Positions 15,843-24,725 of a stretch of 64,000 bases of DNA are shown here, piece by piece (the first letter of the stretch is position 1; the number at the start of each line of letters is the position of its first letter). Made by a program: the position numbers and the translations under genes. The stretch lies in contig NZ_CP011273.1 in the NCBI RefSeq assembly GCF_001610895.1, positions 3,410,001-3,474,000 of the forward strand, written 5' to 3'. The DNA is from Planctomyces sp. SH-PL62. Its GTDB lineage: Bacteria > Planctomycetota > Planctomycetia > Isosphaerales > Isosphaeraceae. The notes under the pieces are model-generated. The model saw nothing but the letters and a program-made list of their open reading frames with translations, was not told where the DNA came from and searched no databases.

Positions 15843-16877
15843 ATGGCGAAGCGGGGCGGGGGGACGACGATCCGGGACGTCGCCGGCCGGGCCGGGGTCA
15901 GCCTGATCACGGTCTCGCGCGCCTTGCGACGGCCCGAGGCCGTGTCGGAGTCGCTCCGGGCGCGGATCCGGGAGGCGGCGGACGACCTGGGCTACATCCC
16001 GAACCGGGCGGCGAGCGGGCTGGCCTCGGGGGCTTCGCGGGTCGTTCCGGTGATCCTGTCGTCGCTGGCCGACCCGCTCTCCGTCGGATTCCTGGACGGC
16101 GTCCGGGAGGAGCTGGCCGGGGCCGGCTTCCAGATCCTGCTGGGGACGACCGGGCATCGGGTCGACGTGGAGGATGAGCTGGTGGCGGCCTTCCTGGGGT
16201 GGGTCCCGGCCGGCCTGGTGCTGGCGGGGGTCGACCACTCGGCCGGGGTCCGGCGGAAGCTCCGTCGCGCGGGGACGCCCGTGGTCGAGGCCCTGGATCT
16301 GGCCGACGAGCCCCGGGGCCTGAACGTCGGCGTCTCGCACCGGGCGGTGGGCGAGGCCGCGTCGGGATTCCTGGCCGATCGGGGCCGGTCGCGGATCGCC
16401 TACGCCGGGGCCCTCACCGAGATGGGCCGCGAGGCCGACAGGCGGATCGAAGGTTTCCGCGCGGGGCTCCGCGAGCGGGGGCTGCCGGACCATCTGATCG
16501 TCCGGGGGGACGACCCGCCGTCGCTCGCCGCGGGGGCCCGCCTGCTCGCCCAGGCGCTGCGACGGTTCCCCGAGATCGACGCCGTCTTCCTCGACGACGC
16601 CGACCTCGCCGCCGGGGCGGTTGCGGAGTGCCGGAATCGGGGGGTCGCGGTCCCGGGCTCGCTGGCGTTGATGGGGCTCCACGACCGTGAGATCGCATCG
16701 GCCGCCGTCCCCGCGATCACGTCGATCGCGATCCCCGGGCGCGAGATGGGCCGGGCGGCGGCCCGCATGTTGCTCGACGCACTTGAGGAAGTGGGGCCGC
16801 CCGCCCCGCGCCGGGTGGACATGGGCTTCCGGATCATCGAACGAGAGAGCACGGGGCCGAAGGGAGGGCCGACTTGA
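15843..16877 (+). CDS. LacI-family repressor, GntR-like
   Basis: 344 aa. The ATG at 15843 follows GAGGGGCGGG. An ATG at 15804 lies inside the operator candidate and lacks a ribosome-binding site. The N-terminal LacI helix-turn-helix reads TIRDVAGRAGVSLITVSRAL, with hinge GYIPNRAASGLASG, closely resembling the gluconate repressor GntR. A periplasmic-binding-protein-like sugar-sensing domain follows. It probably represses the divergent SDR gene and its own operon, released by gluconate or a relative. The stop overlaps the start of the dehydrogenase gene by four bases. Confidence 0.9.
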   Translation: MAKRGGGTTIRDVAGRAGVSLITVSRALRRPEAVSESLRARIREAADDLGYIPNRAASGLASGASRVVPVILSSLADPLSVGFLDGVREELAGAGFQILLGTTGHRVDVEDELVAAFLGWVPAGLVLAGVDHSAGVRRKLRRAGTPVVEALDLADEPRGLNVGVSHRAVGEAASGFLADRGRSRIAYAGALTEMGREADRRIEGFRAGLRERGLPDHLIVRGDDPPSLAAGARLLAQALRRFPEIDAVFLDDADLAAGAVAECRNRGVAVPGSLALMGLHDREIASAAVPAITSIAIPGREMGRAAARMLLDALEEVGPPAPRRVDMGFRIIERESTGPKGGPT

Positions 16878-17818
16878 AGCCGGACGTCTTGGTTATGAAG
16901 CCCCCCACGCCTGACGTGGCCGAGGCCCTGGAGCGATCGTTCGCGGTGCACCGGCTCTGGGAGGCGGAGGACCGATCGGCCTTCCTGCGAGAGATCGGCG
17001 CGACGATCCGGGGGATCGCGACGACCGGCGGCGCCGGCGCGTCGGCCGAGCTGATGCGGGCGCTGCCGAACCTGGAGATCGTGGCCGTGAACGGGGTCGG
17101 CCTCGACGCCGTGGACCTGGCTTATGCGAAGGAGGCCGGAGTCGTCGTCGCGAACACCCCCGACGTGCTGACCGAGGACGTGGCCGACATGGCGCTCCTG
17201 CTCCTCCTGGCGGCCGCCCGCGAGGCCGTCGCCGGCGACGCGCACGTCCGTTCCGGGGCCTGGGAGCGGGAGGGGGCCCGGCCGCTCTCGCGTCGGGTCC
17301 ACGGCAAGCGGGCGGGGATTCTGGGACTGGGGAGGATCGGCCGGGCCGTGGCCCGTCGTCTCGAGGCTCTCGACATCCAGATCGTCTACCACAACCGGCG
17401 GCCGATCGAGTCGCCCTACGTCTACTATTCGGACCTGGAGGCGCTCGCCCGCGACGTCGACTTCCTGGTCGTCACGGCCGCCGGCGGCGAGGGGAGCCGG
17501 GGCCTGGTGGACCGCGCCGTGATCGACGCCCTGGGGCCGGACGGGATCTTGGTGAACGTCGCGCGGGGGACGGTCGTGGACCAGGAGGCGTTGATCGAGG
17601 CCCTTCGCGAGAACCGCCTGGCCGCCGCCGGACTGGACGTCTTCGAGGACGAGCCCCGCGTCCCCGAGTCGCTCCGAAACCTGCCCAACGTCGTGCTCCA
17701 GCCCCACCACGGCAGCGGGACCGTCGAGACTCGCGCGGCGATGGGGGAACTTGTGGTCAGGAACCTGGAAGCCCACTTCGCCGGTCGGCTCCTACCGACG
17801 CCGGTGGACCTGGGCTGA
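16874..17818 (+). CDS. D-2-hydroxyacid dehydrogenase (2-ketogluconate reductase-like)
   Basis: 314 aa from a TTG at 16874 with GGAGGG upstream. The start overlaps the repressor stop, implying translational coupling. The NAD(P) fold carries GLGRIG (ILGLGRIGRAVARRL). The catalytic Arg is in VNVARGTVVDQEAL, Glu in DVFEDEPRVPES and His in QPHHGSGTVET. The family reduces glyoxylate, hydroxypyruvate or 2-ketogluconate. The GntR-like regulator and the gluconate-dehydrogenase-like neighbour favour 2-ketogluconate, by inference. Confidence 0.88.
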   Translation: MKPDVLVMKPPTPDVAEALERSFAVHRLWEAEDRSAFLREIGATIRGIATTGGAGASAELMRALPNLEIVAVNGVGLDAVDLAYAKEAGVVVANTPDVLTEDVADMALLLLLAAAREAVAGDAHVRSGAWEREGARPLSRRVHGKRAGILGLGRIGRAVARRLEALDIQIVYHNRRPIESPYVYYSDLEALARDVDFLVVTAAGGEGSRGLVDRAVIDALGPDGILVNVARGTVVDQEALIEALRENRLAAAGLDVFEDEPRVPESLRNLPNVVLQPHHGSGTVETRAAMGELVVRNLEAHFAGRLLPTPVDLG

Positions 17819-17904
17819 CGGCGTGAGGGCGTTTCACCGCTTTGACGCTCCCGCGGCCTCGTCCGCCTCGCGAGGCAGACGAGGCCCGATGGAGGGCGGG
17901 GGCG

Positions 17905-19008
17905 TCACTCGGCCAGCTTCCACCCGGAAGGGTCGGCGGAGAGGGCGGTGCGGCCCTTGTTCTGGTCGAAGACGTCGTTCATTTCTTCGATGGAATCGAA
18001 GAAGCCGACGATGTGGGCGGCGCTGAAGGAGTCGCCCGCCCGGACGGGGCGGCCGTGGACTTCCTCGATCATGACGATGATGCCGCCGGGACGCTGGCTG
18101 CACCAGGCTTCATAAACGACCGACGGATCGAGCGTCAGGCCGCCGAGCCAGGGGCCGTCGCCGCCGGTCTTGGGGTCTCGGAGGCGGTAGGCGCGGATGA
18201 AGCGTTCCGGCGTCCGGTTCAGATCCCGGCGATATCCGAATTTCAGGTCGGGCGGGAAGGGCTCGAAGAACTCGCTGGAGGGGATGCGGACGCCGTTCGG
18301 CCCGCCGAGGTAGCTCAGGTAGATCTCGCTGAAGGTGTCTCCCCGTTCGTGGCGGACGCAGCCGGGGGTGTCGTTGCGGAGGAACATTTCCGGCGAGTCG
18401 TTGACGCTGTCGATGCGGTCCATCAGGAGGAAGTATCGCTTCCCCCTGGGAAAGACGATCAATTGGGTCCAGGTCGACCCCGGAGTCCGGCCGGGAGCGG
18501 CGTACTCGAATTTGTAGGTGGTCTTCACGGCGACGAAGTCCTCGCCCCGGATCACCTCGGGTTGGACCGGCTTCATCCGGTGGCAGAGCTGCGGCCCCTC
18601 GACCATCCGCTTGCGATGGCTGGTGCCGTGGGCCATTCGCGCGTACTTGCGGCGGCCGGGGTCCTCCTCGTTCTCATACCAGGTGTAACGGCCGACGCCC
18701 TGGCCGTCGGGGGCGATGACCTGGTCGGACCACTCGGCGTCGCTGCCGGGTTCCATGAGCCAGTCGACCACCATCAGGCCGTCGCCGACCTCATGGAAGC
18801 CGGTGGTCTTGTCGCGGAACGTCCCCTTCTCGATGCCCGTCATCCATCGTTTGGGATCGCGTTTGGGAATGACGGCCTCGATGAGATCGGTGTCGATCGA
18901 GATGGCGCGGTCGTCCTCGACCACGCGGACCCACGACGGCTCTTCCGCCAGGGCGGAGGACGCCGCGGCGAGGCTCAGGCCAGCGAAAACGGCAAGGGAG
19001 ATTCTCAT
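17905..19008 (-). CDS. Secreted protein of unknown function
   Basis: 367 aa from the ATG at 19008. A signal peptide is clear: MRISLAVFAGLSLAAASSAL followed by AEEP. The mature part is rich in Trp, Arg and acidic residues (WSDQVIAPDGQGVGRYTWYE, DPSVVYEAWCSQRPGGIIVM), with no motif I can assign. The segment KRYFLLMDRIDSVNDSPEMF looks like part of a beta-sandwich. Such proteins are common in planctomycete exported proteomes. It is flanked by the hydroxyacid dehydrogenase (convergent) and an unrelated membrane gene. Confidence 0.75.
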   Translation of the reverse strand: MRISLAVFAGLSLAAASSALAEEPSWVRVVEDDRAISIDTDLIEAVIPKRDPKRWMTGIEKGTFRDKTTGFHEVGDGLMVVDWLMEPGSDAEWSDQVIAPDGQGVGRYTWYENEEDPGRRKYARMAHGTSHRKRMVEGPQLCHRMKPVQPEVIRGEDFVAVKTTYKFEYAAPGRTPGSTWTQLIVFPRGKRYFLLMDRIDSVNDSPEMFLRNDTPGCVRHERGDTFSEIYLSYLGGPNGVRIPSSEFFEPFPPDLKFGYRRDLNRTPERFIRAYRLRDPKTGGDGPWLGGLTLDPSVVYEAWCSQRPGGIIVMIEEVHGRPVRAGDSFSAAHIVGFFDSIEEMNDVFDQNKGRTALSADPSGWKLAE

Positions 19009-19302
19009 GATGTCGCCTCTGTCGCCCTGGATCTTGGATGGGCCGGCCGGGTTCGGCCGCCACGTCGGCCCACTGCCGGCCGGCCGGACGCCCAAGGAGG
19101 GTAATGCCGGGGTTCCAGGGAATCCACCGAAAAGCGAGTTCTTGATTCTCGGCGCGGACCATTTGCTGAGATCGCGCGGATGATGCCCGATGCCGTGTGT
19201 TGACGCCGTCGGCCTTCGACCCGACGATGACGTTCGGGCGAATCGGCCCTTGCGCATCCCGGTTCCCGCTCTCCTCGCCCCGACAACAGGAGGACCGCCG
19301 TC

Positions 19303-19653
19303 ATGGCTCGCGCCGTCGACCTTGATTTCGAGCCCGTTTCGAAGGATGCGTTCGGCAAGTCGCAAGGGAGGATCACTGCGCGTTTCAACGTCGCCCTCTT
19401 CGCGTTCCTGGGACTGATGGGCTTCGCTCGCTTCCTGCTCGTGGCGTCGGTCGCCCGAGAATCGGCGTTCGGGGGGCTCGTGCTGTCCGGCTTTCTCGAC
19501 GCGATCCGGTTCCTTGCGGTCGTGCTGATCTCGTCGGCGTTCCTCAAGGAGTTCTGGGGGCGGCTCGTGACGTCGCTTTTCCCGATTCGCGCGATAAACT
19601 ATGAGGAAGCGGTCGCCGTCCTCCTCATGGCGAGCCTGATTGTCGGGACCTGA
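19303..19653 (+). CDS. Small membrane protein, unknown
   Basis: 116 aa. The start is well supported by AGGAGG upstream of the ATG. After a polar N-terminus there are about three hydrophobic segments (VALFAFLGLMGFARFLLVAS, IRFLAVVLISSAFL, EAVAVLLMASLIVG). No family is recognised. It lies 26 bases ahead of the UDG-like gene and may share its transcript. Confidence 0.6.
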   Translation: MARAVDLDFEPVSKDAFGKSQGRITARFNVALFAFLGLMGFARFLLVASVARESAFGGLVLSGFLDAIRFLAVVLISSAFLKEFWGRLVTSLFPIRAINYEEAVAVLLMASLIVGT

Positions 19654-19679
19654 TCCCCCTCGGTGGAAGGAGCCTCGCC

Positions 19680-20351
19680 GTGGCCCGCGTCAAGACGACC
19701 GATCAGTTGATCGACGAGGCTGAGGCGGAAGCCCGCCGCGAGCCGTTCCCGGTGGACGCGCCGGTCTATGAGAAGGCGGAGCGCGACCCGTCCCGGCCGA
19801 TCCTCTACGCCGGCGCGCTCGACGCGCCGGTGGCGGTGCTCGCGCGCGACCTGGGCCGCGACGAGGTGGCCGCCGGCCAGCCCCTGATCGGGGCGGGGGG
19901 GAAGCTGGTCCGGGCCGGGATCGTCAAGGCCCACGGCGCGGGGGGGCTGGAAGAGGCGCTGCGGTTCGCGCTCCTGACCAACACGGTCCCGTTCAAGCCG
20001 CCGGGGAACAAGGCGTATGCGGAGTCGGTCCGCGCCCGGTTCCGGCCGTTCGTGGCGGAGCTTCTGGCCCGGTTCTGGTCGGGCTCGCAGGTCCTGACCC
20101 TGGGGACCGAGGCCTTCCGCTGGTTCGAGCCTTATGCGGAAGGGGGGGAGTTCCCGGCCTCGGCGGCGACCGATGAACGATTCGAGACGGCCTATGAATG
20201 CCGGCTGCCGATTCCGGGGGACGCGGCCGAGGGATTCAAGGTCGTCCTGGTCCGGCCCCTGCCGCACCCTTCGCCGCTGAATCGCCGGTGGTACGCGAGG
20301 TTCCCGGAGATGCTGGAACGCCGACTCGCCGAGGTCGGAGCGGCCGTTTGA
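19680..20351 (+). CDS. Uracil-DNA glycosylase-family protein
   Basis: 223 aa from a GTG at 19680 preceded by GGAAGGAG. The central text TNTVPFKPPGNKAY, with VRARFRPFVAELL and QVLTLGTEAFRWF, follows the UDG-superfamily pattern seen in planctomycete and proteobacterial uracil-DNA glycosylase-like proteins. The N-terminal half carries LIDEAEAEARREPF. The classical GQDPYH water-activating loop of Ung is not visible, so the activity may differ. It stands alone, without other repair genes nearby. Confidence 0.7.
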   Translation: MARVKTTDQLIDEAEAEARREPFPVDAPVYEKAERDPSRPILYAGALDAPVAVLARDLGRDEVAAGQPLIGAGGKLVRAGIVKAHGAGGLEEALRFALLTNTVPFKPPGNKAYAESVRARFRPFVAELLARFWSGSQVLTLGTEAFRWFEPYAEGGEFPASAATDERFETAYECRLPIPGDAAEGFKVVLVRPLPHPSPLNRRWYARFPEMLERRLAEVGAAV

Positions 20352-20503
20352 ACCGGGGCGAATCGACGGCGGCGTCGAATTTTCAACGTGCTGTTTGCAG
20401 GCATGTCAATTCCGATTTGCTTAGGCTTGCGTAGTGCGATGGCGGTGGGTACGTTACGAGAACGATCATTTTCATTTTTCCCGTCATTCGAGGGGGAGAT
20501 CTC

Positions 20504-20938
20504 GTGCGAAAGACCCAGATGGTGACCGATCGCGAGCTCGAGATCATGAAGATCCTCTGGGCTCGGGGCCAGGCGAGCGTTCGCGACGTTCAGGAAGACC
20601 TGAATCGCGACTCGGGCCCGGTCGCTTACAGCACCGTCCAAACCCTGCTGAACATCATGGAAGACAAGAAGGGGCTGGTGCGCCACGTCGTCGAAGGGCG
20701 GACGTTCATCTATCACCCCAAGAAGTCGTCGGAGCGGACGATTCGCGAACTGACCCGCAAGTTCGTGGATCGCGTGTTCGACGGCGCGCTCGACCGGGTG
20801 ATGGTGGCGTTGTTTGATTCCAAGCCTCCCACGCCGGAGGATCTGGATCGGCTCCGGGCCATGATCGACGACGCCCAGCGGCTGTCGGCGACGGGAACCG
20901 GCGAGCCCGCCGAAGCGGCGTCTCAAGAAGACGTCTGA
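20504..20938 (+). CDS. BlaI/MecI-family transcriptional repressor
   Basis: 144 aa from a GTG at 20504 behind AGGGGGAG. The winged helix reads LTDRE-like text (VTDRELEIMKILWARGQASV, then RDVQEDLNRD and YSTVQTLLNIMEDKKGLV). Full-length BlaI repressors dimerise through the C-terminal helices and are cleaved by a membrane M56 metallopeptidase. Such a peptidase gene follows about 200 bases downstream. In planctomycetes these pairs are numerous and usually not tied to beta-lactamases. No target gene other than the pair itself is obvious here. Confidence 0.92.
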   Translation: MRKTQMVTDRELEIMKILWARGQASVRDVQEDLNRDSGPVAYSTVQTLLNIMEDKKGLVRHVVEGRTFIYHPKKSSERTIRELTRKFVDRVFDGALDRVMVALFDSKPPTPEDLDRLRAMIDDAQRLSATGTGEPAEAASQEDV

Positions 20939-21146
20939 TCCGCCCGCCGCCCTCCGCAGGCCGGCTTTTGTTCGAGGCCGAGTCGACACAGATCGATGCA
21001 GTCCCATCGGGCCAGGAGCCCCGTCGCAGGCGGCGGAGTTTTCCTGGCTCGTTCCGTTTTCGGCGGCCGGCGCGAGGGCGGACATCGCTCTTCGAGCTTG
21101 CAAGGTCGCACGAATCGAGTCCGTCCCGGAGGTCGCCGACACGACG

Positions 21147-22691
21147 ATGTGGCTCGTGCTGGATCATTTCAGCCGCACGTTGATCGATGCGGGGATCGCG
21201 AACGCGATCCTGCTGAGCGTCATCGTGGTCGTCGTCGTCTTCACGCGGCAGCCGGCCCGGCGCGTCGTCCTGGCGCAGACCGGAGTCTACGCGGCCCTCC
21301 TGATGTACCCCCTGGTCGCCTCCAACCCCTCCCTGCGGGTCTACCCGGTCGATTGGCTCCTCCGAACCGGCGTGGTCCCGCCCCCGCTGACGCCCGAGCC
21401 GAATCGGTTCGATTTCGTCGGCCCGGTCGTGCCGGGACCGGCGGGCCGCACTCCCCCTCGGGGCCGCCCCGCCGCCTCCCAGGCTGAGTGGCCTTCGGGC
21501 GAGCGCCTGGTCCGGGTGGCGACCTTGCTCTATCTGGCGGGGGCTTCGGTCGGCCTGGCCTGGTTCGGCCTGGGACTCTGGGGTTTCCAACGCCTGCTCG
21601 GCCGATCGTCCGAAGCCCGCCCGGAGACTCGACGGGTGTTCGACGAGTTGATCGCCGACCTGGAGCGTTCGCCCCCCCAGCCGGAGCTGCGAGTCTCGAC
21701 CTGGCTGCGAAGCCCGGTCCTGGGAGGTGTGACCCGGCCCACCATCGTCATCCCGGCCGAGATCGAGGAGGTGGACGTCGACCGCGACGCCCTTCGCCTG
21801 GTGCTGCTGCACGAACTGGCGCATGCCGACCGGGGCGACGCCTGGTTCAACGCGCTGGCGGCCCTCGCGCAGATCTTTTGGTTCTTCCTCCCTCACCTAT
21901 GGTGGCTCCGCGCCCAACTGCGGATCGACCAGGAGTTCCTGGCCGACCGCAAGGCGGCGGGGCCGCTCGGCGAGACGACCCACTACGCCCGATGGCTGGT
22001 GGGGCTCTCCAGCGGCCGGGCCAGCCGCGCCCTTGCGTCCCGAAAGCTCGACGCCGCCCCGACCCCTTCTCGGTCCTGGATCGGTCGCAGCTTCGACACC
22101 CCGATGCTCCAGCGCATCGCCATGCTCCTGTATTGCCCGTTCGTCGTCGAGGACCGCCCCCCGCGCTGGTTCGCCACGGGCGTGCCGACCGCCTTCATGC
22201 TCGCGGCCGTGGCGCTCTCCACCTTCCGCATCCTGGCGCCGGTCGATTCGACGGTCCTGCTCCACGAGGCCCAGGCGGCCGACCCCGTCGTCCGCAGCTT
22301 CCAGGTCCCCGAGTTCGTCGTCGTCCCCGCTCGGCCCAACGACGGTCGTCCCAACCCCGCCTACGTCCTCCCCCTGCCGCTCCCCACCGCGTTCAACCTG
22401 CAAGCCGAGATCCTCGCGACGCCCAGGGCCCTCGCCCAGATCCGAATCGCGGGATGCCCCCTCCTTCCCGAGTCCGAGGCGCAAGCCCTCCTCGCCGATG
22501 CCGCCCCGGACGACGTCCCGCCGACCAACCACGCCTACACCCTCCGGCACGAATACCGGTCCCTCAAGGCCAGCATCGACGGTCGCGAATTCGACCTCGA
22601 CCCCAGGATCCTCGCCGACGCCCACTGGCTCACAATCACCCCCGCTCTCGATGAGACCGCCACGATCCGCGATCTGCTCATCAACTGGTGA
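21147..22691 (+). CDS. M56 family (BlaR1-like) membrane metallopeptidase
   Basis: 514 aa. An N-terminal membrane segment (IANAILLSVIVVVVVFTR) and another near residue 120 (LLYLAGASVGLAWFGLGLWG) precede the zinc site HELAH (VLLHELAHADRGD), with a downstream Glu in DQEFLADRKAAG. A further membrane segment near residue 345 leads to a C-terminal extracytoplasmic domain of about 140 aa that lacks a penicillin-binding motif. The enzyme should cleave the BlaI-type repressor encoded upstream when its outer domain senses a signal of unknown nature. Confidence 0.88.
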   Translation: MWLVLDHFSRTLIDAGIANAILLSVIVVVVVFTRQPARRVVLAQTGVYAALLMYPLVASNPSLRVYPVDWLLRTGVVPPPLTPEPNRFDFVGPVVPGPAGRTPPRGRPAASQAEWPSGERLVRVATLLYLAGASVGLAWFGLGLWGFQRLLGRSSEARPETRRVFDELIADLERSPPQPELRVSTWLRSPVLGGVTRPTIVIPAEIEEVDVDRDALRLVLLHELAHADRGDAWFNALAALAQIFWFFLPHLWWLRAQLRIDQEFLADRKAAGPLGETTHYARWLVGLSSGRASRALASRKLDAAPTPSRSWIGRSFDTPMLQRIAMLLYCPFVVEDRPPRWFATGVPTAFMLAAVALSTFRILAPVDSTVLLHEAQAADPVVRSFQVPEFVVVPARPNDGRPNPAYVLPLPLPTAFNLQAEILATPRALAQIRIAGCPLLPESEAQALLADAAPDDVPPTNHAYTLRHEYRSLKASIDGREFDLDPRILADAHWLTITPALDETATIRDLLINW

Positions 22692-22888
22692 AACCGGCCG
22701 ACTGCCATTTCGGCGCAATGAGGCTGGCTCCATCATAAGCACGAGAGCGGCTGCCAGAATGGCGCCGGCGGTCGGTGCCGTCTCGCGTTCGCGGGCCTCG
22801 TAGGCGAATCGTTTGAATATCGGTAAAGGTCTTTGGCTGATTGATTTAAGTTGACTGATCGCGTCGGATCAAGGATTTTCAGCCATTT

Positions 22889-22904
22889 TGGCACAAGGGC
22901 TGCT
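22889..22904 (+). promoter_or_regulatory. Sigma-54-type promoter candidate for the Hsp20 operon
   Basis: TGGCACAAGGGCTGCT matches the -24/-12 consensus TGGCAC-N5-TTGC(A/T) at all but one position, with the required 10-base spacing between the GG and GC doublets. It lies 55 bases before the first Hsp20 start. No enhancer-binding site is identified. Confidence 0.5.
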
Positions 22905-22958
22905 CTCTATCCCTATTGGAGACCTGGAAAGCGATCTTGGCCGCAACGAGGGCGAACC

Positions 22959-23447
22959 ATGACCGGGCCGGACTGGCGAGGGGGATGGGATCCGTTCCAC
23001 GAATTCCAGCGCGAGATGGGGCGACTGTTCCAGTCGTTCGACCCGTTCCAGTCACTGCGGCACATCCGGGCGTTTCCCCCGGTCAACCTGTACGTCGCCG
23101 GCGACGAGTTTCTCCTCTCCGCGCAAATCCCGGGGCTGAAGCCGGACGAGGTCGAACTGACCGTGACCTCCGAGACCGTCACGCTTCGTGGGGAGCGGAG
23201 GCGGTCGGAAGGGATCAAGGACGACTCGTACCGCCGCCAGGAGCGATTCATGGGGCGATGGTCCCGAACGATCACCCTTCCCGATCGGGTCGATGAGGCG
23301 AAGGTCTCCGCGCAATTCGCGGACGGCGTCTTGACGGTTCGGCTCCCTCGCGCCGAGGGGGCCAGACCCCGGCACATCACCGTATCGTCCCCGGTCGACG
23401 CCGCCCGGCCGAGAAACGTCGAGGACGAGGGGAGCCACCGATCATGA
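22959..23447 (+). CDS. Small heat-shock protein, Hsp20 family
   Basis: 162 aa from the ATG at 22959. The open frame extends upstream to 22851 but covers the promoter candidate. The alpha-crystallin domain spans about residues 45-140: FPPVNLYVAGDEFLLSAQIP, then GLKPDEVELTVTSETVTLRG, with the terminal GVLTVRLPR motif. It holds unfolding proteins in the cytosol. The stop overlaps the next Hsp20 start by four bases. Confidence 0.92.
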   Translation: MTGPDWRGGWDPFHEFQREMGRLFQSFDPFQSLRHIRAFPPVNLYVAGDEFLLSAQIPGLKPDEVELTVTSETVTLRGERRRSEGIKDDSYRRQERFMGRWSRTITLPDRVDEAKVSAQFADGVLTVRLPRAEGARPRHITVSSPVDAARPRNVEDEGSHRS

Positions 23448-23881
23448 GCGATGCCCAGTCCTCGATTCGGGTGCCTCTGGGGGCGTCCTCGGGGCCGACC
23501 CCGATCCCGACCCCGGGCGATTCCTCGGCGGGGGACCACGCGTCCTACCCGAGACCCACGATCACGCCGCCGATCGATATTCACGACGGCCCCGACGGCC
23601 TGACCCTGGAGGCCGACGTCCCGGGCGCGACCGAGTCGAGCCTCATCATTCAACTCGAGCACAACGTCCTGAGCCTGGACGCCCGGATCGAGACCCCCGC
23701 GCCCGAAGGGGCCCGCCCGGTCCATGAAGAGTATCCGGTGGGCGACTACCACCGCTCGTTCATCCTCAGCGACGACGTCGACCGAGAGCGGATCACCGCC
23801 GAGCTGAAAAACGGCGTCCTCAAGGTCTTCCTCCCCAAGGCCGACCGGGCCCGCGCCCGCCGGATCGAGATCAAGTCGTGA
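23444..23881 (+). CDS. Small heat-shock protein, Hsp20 family (second)
   Basis: 145 aa. The start overlaps the preceding stop (ATGA), which implies coupled translation. A Pro/Ser-rich N-terminal arm precedes an alpha-crystallin domain (IDIHDGPDGLTLEADVPGAT, NGVLKVFLPK). It is sequence-divergent from its neighbours, so the three may form mixed oligomers. Confidence 0.9.
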   Translation: MSDAQSSIRVPLGASSGPTPIPTPGDSSAGDHASYPRPTITPPIDIHDGPDGLTLEADVPGATESSLIIQLEHNVLSLDARIETPAPEGARPVHEEYPVGDYHRSFILSDDVDRERITAELKNGVLKVFLPKADRARARRIEIKS

Positions 23882-23912
23882 ACGCCCCCGGCGCGAGCCA
23901 AGGAGTCAGTCG

Positions 23913-24371
23913 ATGAGCCGGCCGCACGAAGGCGGGACCCCGTTCCAGGCCCTGGAGCGAGAGTTCTTTCGCATGATCAAGGATGCCTTTCAGACCTCCG
24001 GGACGGCCCCCGAGCCGGCCGAGGCCTCGGTCGCCGACGCCGAGCCTTTCGCCCCTCTCGTCGACGTCTTCGAGACGGCCGAGGAGACCCTCATCCTCGT
24101 CGACCTCCCCGGGGTCGACCCGGCGGGCGTCGAGATCACCGCCGAGGGGGACGTCCTGACCATCAAGGGGGACCGCCCGGTCGACGGCCCTCCCCAGCCC
24201 GTGCGCGGCCTCCGCGAACGCCGAACCGGCGCGTTCGCCCGCCAGATTCCGCTGAACCGCGAGGTCGACCTCGACGCCGCCCGCGCCGAGGCCCGCGACG
24301 GCGTCCTGGCGATTCGCCTCCCCAGACCACCCGCCCGAAAGCCCCGGACCATCCCGATCCGTACCGGCTGA
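23913..24371 (+). CDS. Small heat-shock protein, Hsp20 family (third)
   Basis: 152 aa, 31 bases after the second. The N-terminus FQALEREFFRMIKDAFQ is helical. The alpha-crystallin domain includes PLVDVFETAEETLILVDLPG and the end motif DGVLAIRLPRPP. Three tandem Hsp20 genes in one transcript suggest a dedicated stress operon driven from the promoter candidate at 22889. Confidence 0.9.
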   Translation: MSRPHEGGTPFQALEREFFRMIKDAFQTSGTAPEPAEASVADAEPFAPLVDVFETAEETLILVDLPGVDPAGVEITAEGDVLTIKGDRPVDGPPQPVRGLRERRTGAFARQIPLNREVDLDAARAEARDGVLAIRLPRPPARKPRTIPIRTG

Positions 24372-24511
24372 CTGCGGGCAGGGGGGGGCCGTCCGGCCAC
24401 GAACCGGAGCCCGAATCGAAACGGAGTCTCCGCGCGCCCTCGCTCCCAGCGAGAATTGTGGTAAGTTGGACTCGTTGAGGGCCGTTTCCTACTCGAGCGG
24501 AGCGTTGCGTC

Positions 24512-24694
24512 ATGGAGACCGAGAAGGTCATCACCTACTCAGCGATCGCCGTCGCGGCGATCATCGTCCTGATTTTCTCGCTCGACCTGGTGGCCGGGAT
24601 ATTCGGGCAGTACATCGCCATGGACGTCCTCTTCATCCTCGGCGGCGCGTTCCTGCTCTGGCAGGGCGTCGAGACGATGATGGAGCTGCGCTAG
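24512..24694 (+). CDS. Small two-helix membrane protein
   Basis: 60 aa. Two hydrophobic helices (YSAIAVAAIIVLIFSLDLVA and YIAMDVLFILGGAFLLWQGV) and little else. No family is recognised. It may be an accessory of the Hsp20 operon 140 bases upstream or stand alone. Confidence 0.6.
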   Translation: METEKVITYSAIAVAAIIVLIFSLDLVAGIFGQYIAMDVLFILGGAFLLWQGVETMMELR

Positions 24695-24725
24695 CGAGAC
24701 GACGAGGCCCCGTCGCGGCCGACGG

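Noticed and set aside
11961-16877. A 1638-codon plus-strand open frame
   Set aside because: It is the antisense shadow of the phytochrome and SDR genes. Only the last 344 codons (the LacI-family regulator) are real.
20352-20503. A BlaI operator upstream of the BlaI gene
   Set aside because: Only a weak CGTT-N5-AACG repeat is present, and no TACA/TGTA-type dyad. It is not enough to call.
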